Assembly (NCBI GenBank): GCA_020073585.1
Contig: JAIQEV010000022.1
Coordinates: forward strand, 1 to 53,955
Source: Terriglobia bacterium
Lineage (GTDB): Bacteria > Acidobacteriota > Terriglobia > Acidiferrales > UBA7541
DNA length: 53,955 nucleotides
Direction of reading: 5' to 3'
Part shown: in pieces, positions 18,219 to 26,500 of the stretch
Layout: every line of letters begins with the position of its first letter
How positions within the stretch are numbered: the stretch's first letter is position 1
Made by a program: the position numbers and the translations under genes
The notes under the pieces: generated by a model
Database searches by the model: none
What the model was told of the DNA's origin: nothing
What the model saw: the letters and a program-made list of their open reading frames with translations, nothing else

Positions 18219-19616
18219 TCAGGGGCGTCCGCGGAGGGAGCGGCCCTGCATGGCGGGGGGGATGTCGTAGCCGGCGAGGTCGAGGAGGGTGGGGGAGATG
18301 TCGAGGAGGTGGGCGCCGTGGAATTCGCCGCGGGGCGCGAGGCCGGGAGCGTAGAGGATGAAGGTTCCGAACTGAGCGTGATTGCAGGCGTCGGGGCCGG
18401 TGTCGTTCTCCTCGACGTGGATGCGGCCGTGGCCGACGCTGCCGATAGAGCGCCAGTAGAGGCCGCCGAAGTGCACGATGAGGTCGGGAGCGACGTTGCG
18501 CACCTGGCGGTAGATCTGCTCGGGCTTGAAGACCAGCGAGCCGAGGGGTTTGCCGGCGGGGTCGGGGAGGGCTTCGAGCTTTTGCTTCATTTCGTCGCGG
18601 AAGGCTTCGTAGTGCGCGGCGGGAATGACGCCGCGGGGCTCGCGGCCGGCGACGTTGAAGAAGACGCGCGCGTAGTAGCCGCCCTCGCTCCAGACCTTGG
18701 TCTTGGCCCAGTTGACCTTGAGCTTGGCGAAGGGCGTGACCTCCTTGGGGATTTCGTCCACGACCAGCAAGCCTTCGCGAATCAGCCACTCGTTGACGGC
18801 GAAGCCGCCGTCGAGGCGCTGCGCGCCGTGGTCGGAAACGACGAGCACGACGGCCTGGCCCTGGAGCAGCTCGAGCACCGCGCCGATCTGCTCGTCGAGC
18901 CACAGGTAATAGTCGGGGATGACGCTTTCGTAGGGGTTGCCGGGCTTGTAGTGGATGTGCTGGGGGTCGAAGGAGTCCCAGAAGCCGTGGTGCACGCGGT
19001 CCAGGCCGATATCCACGTAATGGAAGTAGTCCCACTCCTTTTCGGCGAGCAGCCAGCGCACCACTTTCCAGTGCTTGCGGCTCATGGCGAAGATCTGCTC
19101 GCGCAGCCAGGCCTTGTCGTCGGTGCGGAAACCGGGAACGTCCACGGCGTAGTCGCCGACCAGGGCGCGGATCTCCTGGCCGATCTCCGGCGGGTAGGTG
19201 AATTCGTTCTGCATGGGGTCGGGATTGAGGAAGCAGCCGATGCGGATGCCCTGGAGCGGCTTCGGGGGATAGCCCGGGGGCAGGCCCATGACGATGGAGC
19301 GCTTGCCGTGGGTCGCGAGGTGATCCCAGATGGCCGGCGCGGTGATGGAGCGGGAGTCCACGAAGCCGAGGCCGCCGTAGGTGCGGTTGGCGCGGTTGCG
19401 GAAGCCGTAGACGCCGAGGGAGCCGGGGTCCTGGCTGGTGGCCATGCACATCCAGGCCGGAACGGTGATCGGGGGGATGACGCTTTCGAGGCGGCCCCAG
19501 GTGCCCAAGCCCATGAGTTTGCGCAGATTCTTCAGGCGCGGGTCGCCGAAGACGATCTCCGGCGCGGCGCAGTCGAGCCCCAGAACGCAGATTTTCGGAT
19601 GCGCGGTGCTGGCCAT
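18219..19616 (-). CDS. Cytoplasmic alkaline-phosphatase-superfamily phosphodiesterase/nucleotide pyrophosphatase-like protein
   Basis: This 465-residue protein has no signal peptide. VLGLDCAAPE carries metal ligand Asp15. PPITVPAWMCMAT supplies Thr51 in the T-x-P-x-W nucleophile motif of type I phosphodiesterases. VVSDHGAQ and GHGRIHV provide the second metal site, and DISPTLLDLAGYDIP is the usual C-terminal segment. It resembles the 12481 protein in fold but lacks its membrane anchor. The substrate may be a nucleotide-sugar, phospholipid or sulfate ester; this is undetermined. It is divergent from sat, with a 236-bp spacer holding an inverted repeat. A 532-residue overlapping frame on the same strand is a shadow. 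Confidence 0.88.
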   Translation of the reverse strand: MASTAHPKICVLGLDCAAPEIVFGDPRLKNLRKLMGLGTWGRLESVIPPITVPAWMCMATSQDPGSLGVYGFRNRANRTYGGLGFVDSRSITAPAIWDHLATHGKRSIVMGLPPGYPPKPLQGIRIGCFLNPDPMQNEFTYPPEIGQEIRALVGDYAVDVPGFRTDDKAWLREQIFAMSRKHWKVVRWLLAEKEWDYFHYVDIGLDRVHHGFWDSFDPQHIHYKPGNPYESVIPDYYLWLDEQIGAVLELLQGQAVVLVVSDHGAQRLDGGFAVNEWLIREGLLVVDEIPKEVTPFAKLKVNWAKTKVWSEGGYYARVFFNVAGREPRGVIPAAHYEAFRDEMKQKLEALPDPAGKPLGSLVFKPEQIYRQVRNVAPDLIVHFGGLYWRSIGSVGHGRIHVEENDTGPDACNHAQFGTFILYAPGLAPRGEFHGAHLLDISPTLLDLAGYDIPPAMQGRSLRGRP

Positions 19617-19629
19617 GTGCTTTGTCCCC

Positions 19630-19704
19630 GTGGCACAGCCATTCCTGGCGGTGCGCCTTTCCCAACTTCTCCAGACAGAGCACAGGCAAGAATGCCTGTG
19701 CCAC
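19630..19704. repeat. Inverted pair of CACAGGCA-type palindromic repeats
   Basis: A perfect palindrome, CACAGGCA-AGAA-TGCCTGTG, occupies 19681-19700 and is followed by CCAC. A diverged inverse copy starts GTGGCACAGCCATTCC at 19630. The two face each other in the spacer between divergent genes, where the sat promoter should also lie. Confidence 0.55.
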
Positions 19705-19852
19705 CAAAACGGACCCAGTCCTTGCGGACTGCCACACCGCGAGGTTCGTTGACCGCCTCGCGCCGCTGTATTATAAACGTAGGGTTGATATTTGCGACGA
19801 AGTTTGCGTGCGTGAGCGCACGCCGGCAGGAACGGAGCACGACCCCGACTTC

Positions 19853-21010
19853 ATGATCCCCAATCGCCCGCACGGCGGCAGACTGATCAACCGCATAGCC
19901 GAAGGAAAAGCCCGCGAGGAGTGGCTGCGGCGCGCCGCCACGCTGCCGCGGGTGCGCCTGAATTCGCGGCAACTCTCCGACGCGGAGCTGATCGCGGTGG
20001 GGGCGTTTTCTCCGCTGGAAGGGTTCCTGGGGCGGGCGGATTACGAACGGGTCCTCGGCGAAGAGCGGCTGGCCGACGGCACGGTGTGGACCATTCCCGT
20101 GACGCTGGCGGTCAGCGAAGAGACGCAGCGGGCCGCCGACGGCGCGGAAGCCGTGGCGCTCACCGACGGCGAGGAGCGCGTCGTCGCAGTGATGGAGCTG
20201 CAGGAGATTTTCAAGTACGACCGCGAGCGCGAGGCCCAGAGCGTGCTGCGGACCACGGACAACGCGCATCCCGGCGTGCGCTACCTGCAAAGCGCCGGGG
20301 AATACTGCCTGGCGGGGCCCATCCATCTGCTGGAGCGGCGGCAGGACAAGCTAACCGAGAATTACCGGCTGGACCCCAAGGAGACGCGCTACCTCTTTGC
20401 GCAGCGCGGGTGGAAGACGATCGTCGCGTTTCAGACGCGGAATCCGGTGCACCGGGCGCACGAGTACATTTTGAAGTGCGCGCTGGAAACGGTGGACGGC
20501 CTGCTGCTGCACCCGCTGGTGGGGGACACGCGGGACGAGGACATTCCCGCCGACGTGCGCATCGAGTGCTACCTGGCGCTGCTGGGCAATACCCTGCCCG
20601 CGACGCGCACGGTGTTCAGCGTGTATCCCGCGGCGATGCGCTACGCCGGGCCGCGCGAGGCCATCTTCCACGCCATCGCCCGGAAAAATTACGGCTGCAC
20701 GCACTTCATCGTGGGGCGCGATCACGCCGGAGTGGGCAACTTCTACGGGCCCTTCGACGCGCAGAAGAAATTCTTCGATTTCGCGCCGGAGGAGCTGGGC
20801 ATCACGCCGTTCTGCTTCGACGCCACCTTCTACTGCAAGAAGTGCGGGCAGGTGGCTTCGGAAAAGACGTGCTCGCACGGGCCGGAGCACCGGCTGGTGC
20901 TGAGCGGGACGAAGGTGCGGGAGATGCTGCGCAACGGCGAGGGATTGCCGGTGGAGTTCACGCGGCCGGAAGTGGCCGCGATCCTGGAAAAGGCGTACCG
21001 CGAGAAATGA
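19853..21010 (+). CDS. sat: Sulfate adenylyltransferase (ATP sulfurylase)
   Basis: It forms adenosine 5'-phosphosulfate from ATP and sulfate. The 385-residue length suits the single-subunit Sat family. Visible motifs are [11 protein letters not shown] (nucleotide-binding), [17 protein letters not shown] and the zinc-binding [13 protein letters not shown] near the C-terminus, then SGTKVREML. The ATG at 19853 gives the family N-terminus ([12 protein letters not shown]); an in-frame GTG at 19807 is the alternative and the ribosome site is weak. The stop overlaps cysC by four bases, so the two are one operon. No APS reductase or CysDN lies in the window, so assimilation beyond PAPS cannot be judged here. 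Confidence 0.95.
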   Translation: MIPNRPHGGRLINRIAEGKAREEWLRRAATLPRVRLNSRQLSDAELIAVGAFSPLEGFLGRADYERVLGEERLADGTVWTIPVTLAVSEETQRAADGAEAVALTDGEERVVAVMELQEIFKYDREREAQSVLRTTDNAHPGVRYLQSAGEYCLAGPIHLLERRQDKLTENYRLDPKETRYLFAQRGWKTIVAFQTRNPVHRAHEYILKCALETVDGLLLHPLVGDTRDEDIPADVRIECYLALLGNTLPATRTVFSVYPAAMRYAGPREAIFHAIARKNYGCTHFIVGRDHAGVGNFYGPFDAQKKFFDFAPEELGITPFCFDATFYCKKCGQVASEKTCSHGPEHRLVLSGTKVREMLRNGEGLPVEFTRPEVAAILEKAYREK

Positions 21011-21624
21011 GCAGAGCAAGGAAGGGTTTCACGGTGTGGTTCACGGGGCTGCCCTCGGCGGGCAAATCCACGCTGGCGGAGCTGCTGGCGCCCGAGCTGC
21101 GGCGGCGCGGGCACGGCGTGGAAGTGCTGGACGGCGACGTGGTGCGCACGCACCTGTGCAAGGGCCTGGGCTTCAGCAAAGAGGATCGCGACGAAAACAT
21201 CCGGCGCATCGGGTTCGTCTGCGCGATGGTCACGCGGCACGGCGGGGCGGCCATCGCGGCGGCGATTTCGCCGTACCGGGCCATCCGCGAGGAAGTGCGC
21301 GGCAAGGTCGGGAATTTCGTGGAAGTGTATGTGCAGACCGCGGTGGAAACCTGCATCCAGCGCGACGTCAAGGGCCTGTACAAGAAGGCGCTGGCCGGAG
21401 AGCTCAAGGGTTTTACCGGCGTGGACGACCCCTACGAGCCGCCCGGGAATCCCGAACTGATTATTGCGACCGAGACGGAGAGCCCGCAGGAGTCCACCGC
21501 GCGGATTCTGCGCAAACTCGAGGAGCTGGGCTACGTCGAGCCGCTGCCCGGCGCGGAGCACGCCCCCGAGGAAGAAGCGCGCATCCGCGAGCGCCTGGTG
21601 CGCCTCGGCTACCTCGCTTCCTGA
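21007..21624 (+). CDS. cysC: Adenylylsulfate (APS) kinase
   Basis: It phosphorylates APS to PAPS, directly using the product of sat. The 205-residue protein has Walker [10 protein letters not shown] at 15-23, [10 protein letters not shown], the APS-binding segment [17 protein letters not shown], and the [12 protein letters not shown] motif near residue 140. ATG overlaps the sat stop (ATGA). A C-terminal tail of ~30 residues rich in Glu and Arg extends the usual core. PAPS could feed sulfation or reduction; the sulfatase-like enzymes nearby make a sulfo-ester theme tempting, but that is inference. Confidence 0.95.
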   Translation: MSRARKGFTVWFTGLPSAGKSTLAELLAPELRRRGHGVEVLDGDVVRTHLCKGLGFSKEDRDENIRRIGFVCAMVTRHGGAAIAAAISPYRAIREEVRGKVGNFVEVYVQTAVETCIQRDVKGLYKKALAGELKGFTGVDDPYEPPGNPELIIATETESPQESTARILRKLEELGYVEPLPGAEHAPEEEARIRERLVRLGYLAS

Positions 21625-21659
21625 CGACCCTTCCTTACCTCCAGCCATTCGTCGTGAAC

Positions 21660-21687
21660 AGAATGCCGGGACGCAGGCATTCTTCTC
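21660..21687 (+). terminator. Hairpin downstream of sat-cysC, possible terminator
   Basis: AGAATGCC (21660-21667) pairs with GGCATTCT (21676-21683) around an 8-base loop, followed by a T/C-rich tract. It lies between the cysC stop and the convergent zinc-ribbon gene. The loop is long and the T-run imperfect, so activity is uncertain. Confidence 0.4.
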
Positions 21688-21698
21688 ACTTCTTCTTG

Positions 21699-21926
21699 TC
21701 AGCGGCGCATGGGTTCCTTGAGTTGCGCCATGCAGTAGCCGCAGCGCGGGTCTTGCTGGCCGGGCCTGTGGAAGAGGGGGCTGTAACACTCGCGACAATA
21801 GAGAATCACCTTCGATTTGCATTTCGGACAGAGCAGCGAAGGAATTTTGAAATGGCTTTCCTTGTCTACTTGCATATCGAAGGTGTAGATACACGACTGG
21901 TTCGAGCAAATCGCAAAGGGCGGCAT
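21699..21926 (-). CDS. Small zinc-ribbon protein
   Basis: This 75-residue protein has four cysteine pairs: Cys7/12, CPKC at 33-36, CREC at 44-47 and CGYC at 62-65. The last three are classical zinc-ribbon knuckles, so it probably binds one or two zinc ions. No catalytic domain is present. It could be a nucleic-acid or protein adaptor. The ATG at 21926 has GGGGAG about eight bases upstream. The gene lies just downstream of the tandem 27-bp repeats and converges on cysC. Confidence 0.7.
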   Translation of the reverse strand: MPPFAICSNQSCIYTFDMQVDKESHFKIPSLLCPKCKSKVILYCRECYSPLFHRPGQQDPRCGYCMAQLKEPMRR

Positions 21927-21974
21927 TGCGAGGCTCCCCTCCTGGATGGTTTACATGTGTGGACAGCAAAAAGT

Positions 21975-22075
21975 GTGACGGCGAAGCGGTCAACTTCATG
22001 CGTGACCGCGAAGCGGTCAACGATCTCTGTGACCGCGAAGCGGTCAACGATCTGGGTGACCGCAAAGCGGTCAAC
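21975..22075. repeat. Four tandem 27-bp repeats, each a hairpin
   Basis: Four 20-bp units GTGACCGCGAAGCGGTCAAC (first and last with one change) start at 21975, 22002, 22029 and 22056, separated by 7 bases. Each contains the palindrome GACCGC-GAA-GCGGTC. The exact 27-base period keeps any reading frame open (DREAVND on the plus strand), but no gene with ribosome site spans it. It lies between the regulator gene ending at 22082 and the zinc-ribbon gene, and could act as terminator, protein-binding array or structured RNA. Confidence 0.8.
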
Positions 22076-22081
22076 GCCCGC

Positions 22082-22480
22082 TCAGGAATGCGCCAGTTCC
22101 CGGGAATCGCCCGCGGACTTGATCATCTCCACCAGTTGATCGAGGACCTTGGTGAATTCGCGGGGTTGCAGCGCGGGGGCCCCCGGGCATTCCTGGCCGT
22201 GCAAGACCGCCGGCAGCCATAAGCAGCCGTTCTCGACGCGGTGCGAGCGGAACAGGCTTGCGGACGAGCCGAGGGTGGAAGCGACCAGGGGGCCGATGCC
22301 ATCGCGGCTGTCGCAGCAGAGGATCAGATCGAAGGGCAGCTCACGAAAGAGCCGGGCGCCGTCCGAATTGGAGGTAGCGACCCGGCACTCGCACCCGCGT
22401 TTTTCCAGGCGCTGCGATAGAAACGAATACCCCGTGGGGTGCTCTCCCACCAAGAGAACCTTTACCGGCGCGGAATTCAT
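22082..22480 (-). CDS. Degenerate response-regulator receiver-like protein
   Basis: This 132-residue protein has an N-terminal receiver-like pattern (VKVLLVGEHPTGYSFLSQRL, then FDLILCC). The acidic cluster and phosphoacceptor of true receivers are not in place: the first strand has no Asp pair, and the position after the third strand reads CCDS. The C-terminal half (CLWLPAVLHGQECPG, LQPREFTKVLDQLVEM) matches a family I recall only as uncharacterised in Acidobacteriota. The ATG at 22480 is chosen because AGGAG lies four bases upstream. It follows a Crp/Fnr gene by 54 bases and is probably co-transcribed. Confidence 0.7.
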   Translation of the reverse strand: MNSAPVKVLLVGEHPTGYSFLSQRLEKRGCECRVATSNSDGARLFRELPFDLILCCDSRDGIGPLVASTLGSSASLFRSHRVENGCLWLPAVLHGQECPGAPALQPREFTKVLDQLVEMIKSAGDSRELAHS

Positions 22481-22534
22481 GTGCTCCTCTTTCTGCGGAC
22501 ACTTGTCCACACAACCGCCTGAAGCCGGTGTTCC

Positions 22535-23251
22535 TTACGGGCTGACGAAACTCCGGAGCGCCGCGCGGCTGGGAATATTCAGGGTCGAGCCCTGCAAGGC
22601 GACCAGGTGGCGCGTCCGGAAATCGCTGAGGGTGCGCGTGACCGTCTCGCGAGTCGTGCCGATGAAGGCCGCGATCTCCTCGTGGGTCAGCGGCAGCTTG
22701 ATGCGGGTGCCTTCGCGCGTTTCCTTGGCGCCCGCGGACCAATTCAGGAGCAGCTTGGCCAGCTTCTCCGGCGCGGACACGGAAAGTCCGAGAGTGCGCA
22801 ATTGTTCGCAGGCCGCCTGATAGTAGGAGCCCAGTTCGCGCACCACGTTGTGATTGGCCTCGGGATGTTTTTCAATGAATCGCAGGAAGTCATCCCGAGG
22901 GACAAAGGCCACCTGGCAGGGATGCAAGGTTTCGGCGGTCACCTCGTGGGGGATGTTCGACAAAGCCGGCAGAAGACCGAGGATCTCGCCCGAGCGGGCG
23001 ATTCTCAGAATGAGCGTTTTTCCCTCGCTGGAGCTGATGGAAAGCTTGGCCTGGCCACCGCAAAGAACGTAAATCCCGCGCGCTTCCTGCTTTTCGAGGA
23101 AGAGAACGGCGTCCTCGGGATACGCGGAGATGGATTTGAGGGCGTCAAAATCATCGAGAGCCGCGGCAGACAACTGGCAAAAAAACCCATGCCGCCGGAG
23201 CTTGCAGATTCGGCAGTGTTCATTCAGCTCCAAACCGTAAGGACAACGCAT
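22535..23251 (-). CDS. Crp/Fnr-family transcriptional regulator with N-terminal cysteine cluster
   Basis: This 238-residue regulator has a cyclic-nucleotide-binding-like beta-roll at ~30-150 (VLFLEKQEARGIYVLCGGQAK; GEILGLLPAL) and a winged helix-turn-helix at ~165-230 (LTHEEIAAFIGTTRETVTRT). Cys3, 13, 16 and 25 precede the beta-roll, as in Fnr-type redox sensors. The spacing differs from E. coli Fnr, so cluster binding is only inferred. The Fnr arginine-rich cNMP pocket is not evident. Its start lies one base after the stop of the STAS gene, indicating an operon. Confidence 0.88.
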   Translation of the reverse strand: MRCPYGLELNEHCRICKLRRHGFFCQLSAAALDDFDALKSISAYPEDAVLFLEKQEARGIYVLCGGQAKLSISSSEGKTLILRIARSGEILGLLPALSNIPHEVTAETLHPCQVAFVPRDDFLRFIEKHPEANHNVVRELGSYYQAACEQLRTLGLSVSAPEKLAKLLLNWSAGAKETREGTRIKLPLTHEEIAAFIGTTRETVTRTLSDFRTRHLVALQGSTLNIPSRAALRSFVSP

Positions 23252-23252
23252 C

Positions 23253-23606
23253 TCAGTCCCCTTTCTGCCCGGCTTTGCAGGGCACCTGCATCGCTTCTTG
23301 GGCGAAATACTTGGTCAGCGGTGAATCCGCCAGAAACTCCGCATCCGTTTTCTCGTGAATCTCCCTGAGGAGTTGCATTCCGTCCGCATTCACATAGGTC
23401 ACGCCGCTCAAGTCCAACGACAACTTCCGTACGCCCAGGGAAGGCGCCAAGGAGTGCCACGCCTGACTGACCTCGGACACCCAGGGACCGGCGATCCGAC
23501 CCTCAAGCTTCATGGTCAGGGCCCTGGGATTTTCTTCAATCGAGATTCGCAACGTAAGGGTTGTCCTTTCTCCGTCGCCGAATGTAGTGAGCACGAACGC
23601 GGCCAT
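23253..23606 (-). CDS. STAS-domain protein (anti-sigma-factor-antagonist-like)
   Basis: This protein has 117 residues if started at the ATG 23606. A TTG at 23552 with GAAAGGA upstream would give a 99-residue protein starting at the STAS fold. The domain reads LTMKLEGRIAGPWV, KLSLDLSGVTYVNADGMQLL; the usual phosphorylatable Ser position is Asn-Ala-Asp-Gly, so regulation by an anti-sigma kinase is doubtful. It sits first in a set with the Crp/Fnr and receiver-like genes, 130 bases downstream of the sigma-54 activator gene. Confidence 0.72.
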   Translation of the reverse strand: MAAFVLTTFGDGERTTLTLRISIEENPRALTMKLEGRIAGPWVSEVSQAWHSLAPSLGVRKLSLDLSGVTYVNADGMQLLREIHEKTDAEFLADSPLTKYFAQEAMQVPCKAGQKGD

Positions 23607-23735
23607 TGCGGCGCGGGTGGAGGAAGACACGGGAAAGCCTGGGAAGGAAAGGGAATAACAAGAAAGGAGGAGGCAATGGGGAGGATTTTAGGGAGGCGGA
23701 GACGAAGGCCGGTGACGAGGTGTCGTCAGGGGAGA

Positions 23736-26414
23736 CTAGATATAGTCTGCGCGCTGGATTCCCAGCTTTTTCAACTTCGAGTTCAGGGTTGTCCGCTTCA
23801 TGTTCAGGCGGACCGCAGCGCCCTTGGGCCCGCCGATGAGGCCCTTGGTTTCCCGGAGAACGCGCAGGATATGCTCTCTTTCCGCGGCTTCGAGGGATAG
23901 ATTCGCCGCAGGTTCCGGGCACGCAGGCAAGTCGATTTCGGCGAGCGGGACGCGCAGCACGGACCCCGTTGTGAGGATCACCGCACGCTCTATGAAGTTT
24001 TCCAATTCGCGCACGTTCCCCGGCCAGTCCCAGCGGGCCAGTACCTGCAGGGCCTCGGGCGGGATGGTATCGATATGCTTATCCATGCGGCGGGAATACT
24101 TATCCACGAAGTAGCGGACCAGCAGGGGGATGTCTTCGCGGCGTTCGCGCAGCGGGGGGGCCACGATGGGGAAGACCCTCAGGCGGTAGTACAGGTCGCT
24201 GCGGAACTGCCCGGCAGCGACCATCCTGGCGAGGTCGCGATTGGTGGCGGCCACCAGGCGGAAGTTGACGGGAATCGTGCGCGTGCTGCCGATCCTTTCG
24301 AACTCCCGCTCCTGCAAGGCGCGGAGGATTTTCGGCTGGAGCTCGAGGGGGAGGTCGCCAATTTCGTCCAGAAAGAGGGTTCCTTTATGAGCGAGTTCCA
24401 GGCGGCCGATCTTCTGGGCGATGGCGCCGGTGAAGGCGCCTTTCTCGTGGCCGAACAATTCACTTTCCAGAAGCCCGGCGGGGATGGCCGCGCAACTGAG
24501 CCTGACGAAGGCTTGCGCACTGCGGGAACTGAGCCGGTGGATGGCCCGGGCAATGAGCTCTTTGCCGGTCCCGGTTTCACCGAGGATAAGGACCGTGGCA
24601 TCGGTCGGGGCCACGGTTTCAATCTGTTTGAGCACCCGTTTCAAGCCGGCACTCTCGCCGATGACGTCCTCAAAGCTGTTCTCGAGATCGAACTCGTCCT
24701 CGAGATACTGTTTGTGGTGGCTCAATTTGTCGGTTAACTCGGCGATCTGGCGGAAGGCGAGGACATTGTCCACGGCCAAGGCCACTTGGCCGGCAACCTG
24801 TTCGAGCATGTCGCAATCTTTCTGCGCAAATGCATTCTCGCGGCGGCTGCCGACCATCAGCGTGCCCAGCATGCGGTCGCGGCCGATGAGCGGGAGCCAG
24901 CATCCGGACTTGATGCCGGCGACGGCCAGATGCCGAAAAGTCCTGGCGTCAAAGCGCTCGGTATCCAAGCGGCTCAGGCAAAGGGGCTCGCGGGTGGTAA
25001 GCGCATGCCCGGAGGCCGAGCCTTCCAGGGGCAGAGTGGTTTCGGCCGGATGGGACTCCTCGCGGTTCCGGGCGTTGAGGAATTGCACGCGCAAGAGGTT
25101 GGTTTCCGGGTCCAAGAGGGCCAGGGTCGCGTAATCATGGGGCACGACTTGCTCGACGCTGGCGGAAATCGCAGCCAGCAACTGGTGAATATTCCGATTG
25201 GCGAGGAGGGCATTGCTGAGTTCCAGCAGGAGCGCTTCTTCCGCCTTTTTGTGTTCGGTGATGTCGCGGGAAACTCGGGCAAAGCCGAGGAGCTGGCCGC
25301 TCTCATCCCGGATCGCGGAAGTAATCGAATTGGCCCAGAAGCGCGAGCCGTCCTTCCGTATTCTCCACCCCTGGTCCTCGAATTGTCCCTGCGCGGCGGC
25401 CGCGCGCAAAACCTGCTCCGGTTTTCCCCGGGTCACGTCTTCGGGAATGTAAAAGCACGAAAGGTGCTTTCCAATGATCTCCGGCGCCGTGAATCCGGTG
25501 TGGCGCTCGGCCCCCGCGTTCCAACTGCCGACGAAACCTCCGGGATCCAGCATGTAAATGGCATAGTCCCTGGCGCTGTCCACGAGCAGACGAAAACGCT
25601 CCTCGCTGAGACGATAGGCTTCTTTCGCTTGCTTGCTTTCCGTGATGTCCTCGGCGATTCCGACGGCGCGCTGAACCTCTCCCGAAGGGCCTTTCACCGG
25701 GAAGGCGCGGTCGAAGATCCAGCGGAAGGTGCCATCCGGGCGGAGCACGCGGTACTCCACCTTGAGTTCCCCATCGAGCAGATACTTTTCCACCGCGGGC
25801 GCAAGCCGCTTGCGGTCGTCGGGGTGGATGGCTTCAAACCACGACATGGGCGACTCGTACAGGCTCTGGCACGAGCGTCCCCAGACGGTTTCGTAGGCCG
25901 GGCTGACGTAGAGCACCTTCCCGGACGGCATGTCCATGACAAAGAAGACCTCGTCGATATAGTCCGTGAGCTGCCGCAAGAGCGATTCGCTTTGCCGCAA
26001 GGCCACATCGATCTGCTTGCTCTCCGAGAGATCGCGGATGGCGGCCACGAGGAAGCGGCCCGCCGGGAAGTCCAGGGGGGCCAGTTGCACCTCGACCGGG
26101 AAGGAGCTTCCGTCTTTGCGGCGGCCGAGCACGTTGCCTTGCGCGCCCGTGGGAGGCATCGTGGGCGCGGCACTGGCGTCTTCGCGAAGCGCGGGGTGAA
26201 TGGCAGGCGAGTCCTCGACAATCAGGAATTGCAGAGGCTGACCCAGTAATTCGCTCCGGGCATAGCCGAAAAGCCTCTCGGCCTGGGCATTGGCCTGACA
26301 GATGCGTCCCTCGGGGCCGGTGACCACAACGGCTCCGGGCAAGGCTGCAAAGAGGGCCTCAAAGGAAGGTTGAGAAGCGGGGGCTCCTGAGCTGGCAGCG
26401 GATGTACTGCTCAT
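23736..26414 (-). CDS. Sigma-54-dependent transcriptional activator with PAS and GAF sensor domains
   Basis: This is an 892-residue cytoplasmic regulator. Three PAS domains (residues ~15-135, 140-260, 270-390), a GAF domain (~405-540), an AAA+ domain (~575-800) and a Fis-type helix-turn-helix (~845-890) follow in order. Walker A is GETGTGKE; the sigma-54 contact loop GAFTGA is intact; [10 protein letters not shown] is Walker B. It should remodel RNA polymerase-sigma-54 in response to small-molecule or redox signals sensed by PAS/GAF. The ATG at 26414 is chosen over a TTG at 26459. It lies 86 bases downstream of the VWFA-related gene and may belong to that operon. Targets unknown. Confidence 0.93.
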   Translation of the reverse strand: MSSTSAASSGAPASQPSFEALFAALPGAVVVTGPEGRICQANAQAERLFGYARSELLGQPLQFLIVEDSPAIHPALREDASAAPTMPPTGAQGNVLGRRKDGSSFPVEVQLAPLDFPAGRFLVAAIRDLSESKQIDVALRQSESLLRQLTDYIDEVFFVMDMPSGKVLYVSPAYETVWGRSCQSLYESPMSWFEAIHPDDRKRLAPAVEKYLLDGELKVEYRVLRPDGTFRWIFDRAFPVKGPSGEVQRAVGIAEDITESKQAKEAYRLSEERFRLLVDSARDYAIYMLDPGGFVGSWNAGAERHTGFTAPEIIGKHLSCFYIPEDVTRGKPEQVLRAAAAQGQFEDQGWRIRKDGSRFWANSITSAIRDESGQLLGFARVSRDITEHKKAEEALLLELSNALLANRNIHQLLAAISASVEQVVPHDYATLALLDPETNLLRVQFLNARNREESHPAETTLPLEGSASGHALTTREPLCLSRLDTERFDARTFRHLAVAGIKSGCWLPLIGRDRMLGTLMVGSRRENAFAQKDCDMLEQVAGQVALAVDNVLAFRQIAELTDKLSHHKQYLEDEFDLENSFEDVIGESAGLKRVLKQIETVAPTDATVLILGETGTGKELIARAIHRLSSRSAQAFVRLSCAAIPAGLLESELFGHEKGAFTGAIAQKIGRLELAHKGTLFLDEIGDLPLELQPKILRALQEREFERIGSTRTIPVNFRLVAATNRDLARMVAAGQFRSDLYYRLRVFPIVAPPLRERREDIPLLVRYFVDKYSRRMDKHIDTIPPEALQVLARWDWPGNVRELENFIERAVILTTGSVLRVPLAEIDLPACPEPAANLSLEAAEREHILRVLRETKGLIGGPKGAAVRLNMKRTTLNSKLKKLGIQRADYI

Positions 26415-26500
26415 GGTCTTGCAATCCCCATACAAATGATATCCCAAGACAGCCTGCAAGCGCCAAATCCCTTTCCAAGGCCGGGGATAGGGAGTTGGCT

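Noticed and set aside
18139-19737. 532-codon minus-strand frame overlapping the phosphodiesterase-like gene
   Set aside because: Arg/Pro/His-rich shadow; the 18219-19616 frame holds the metal motifs.
21975-22075. CRISPR array
   Set aside because: Units are 20 bp with constant 7-base gaps of near-identical sequence, so there are no variable spacers, and no cas gene is nearby.
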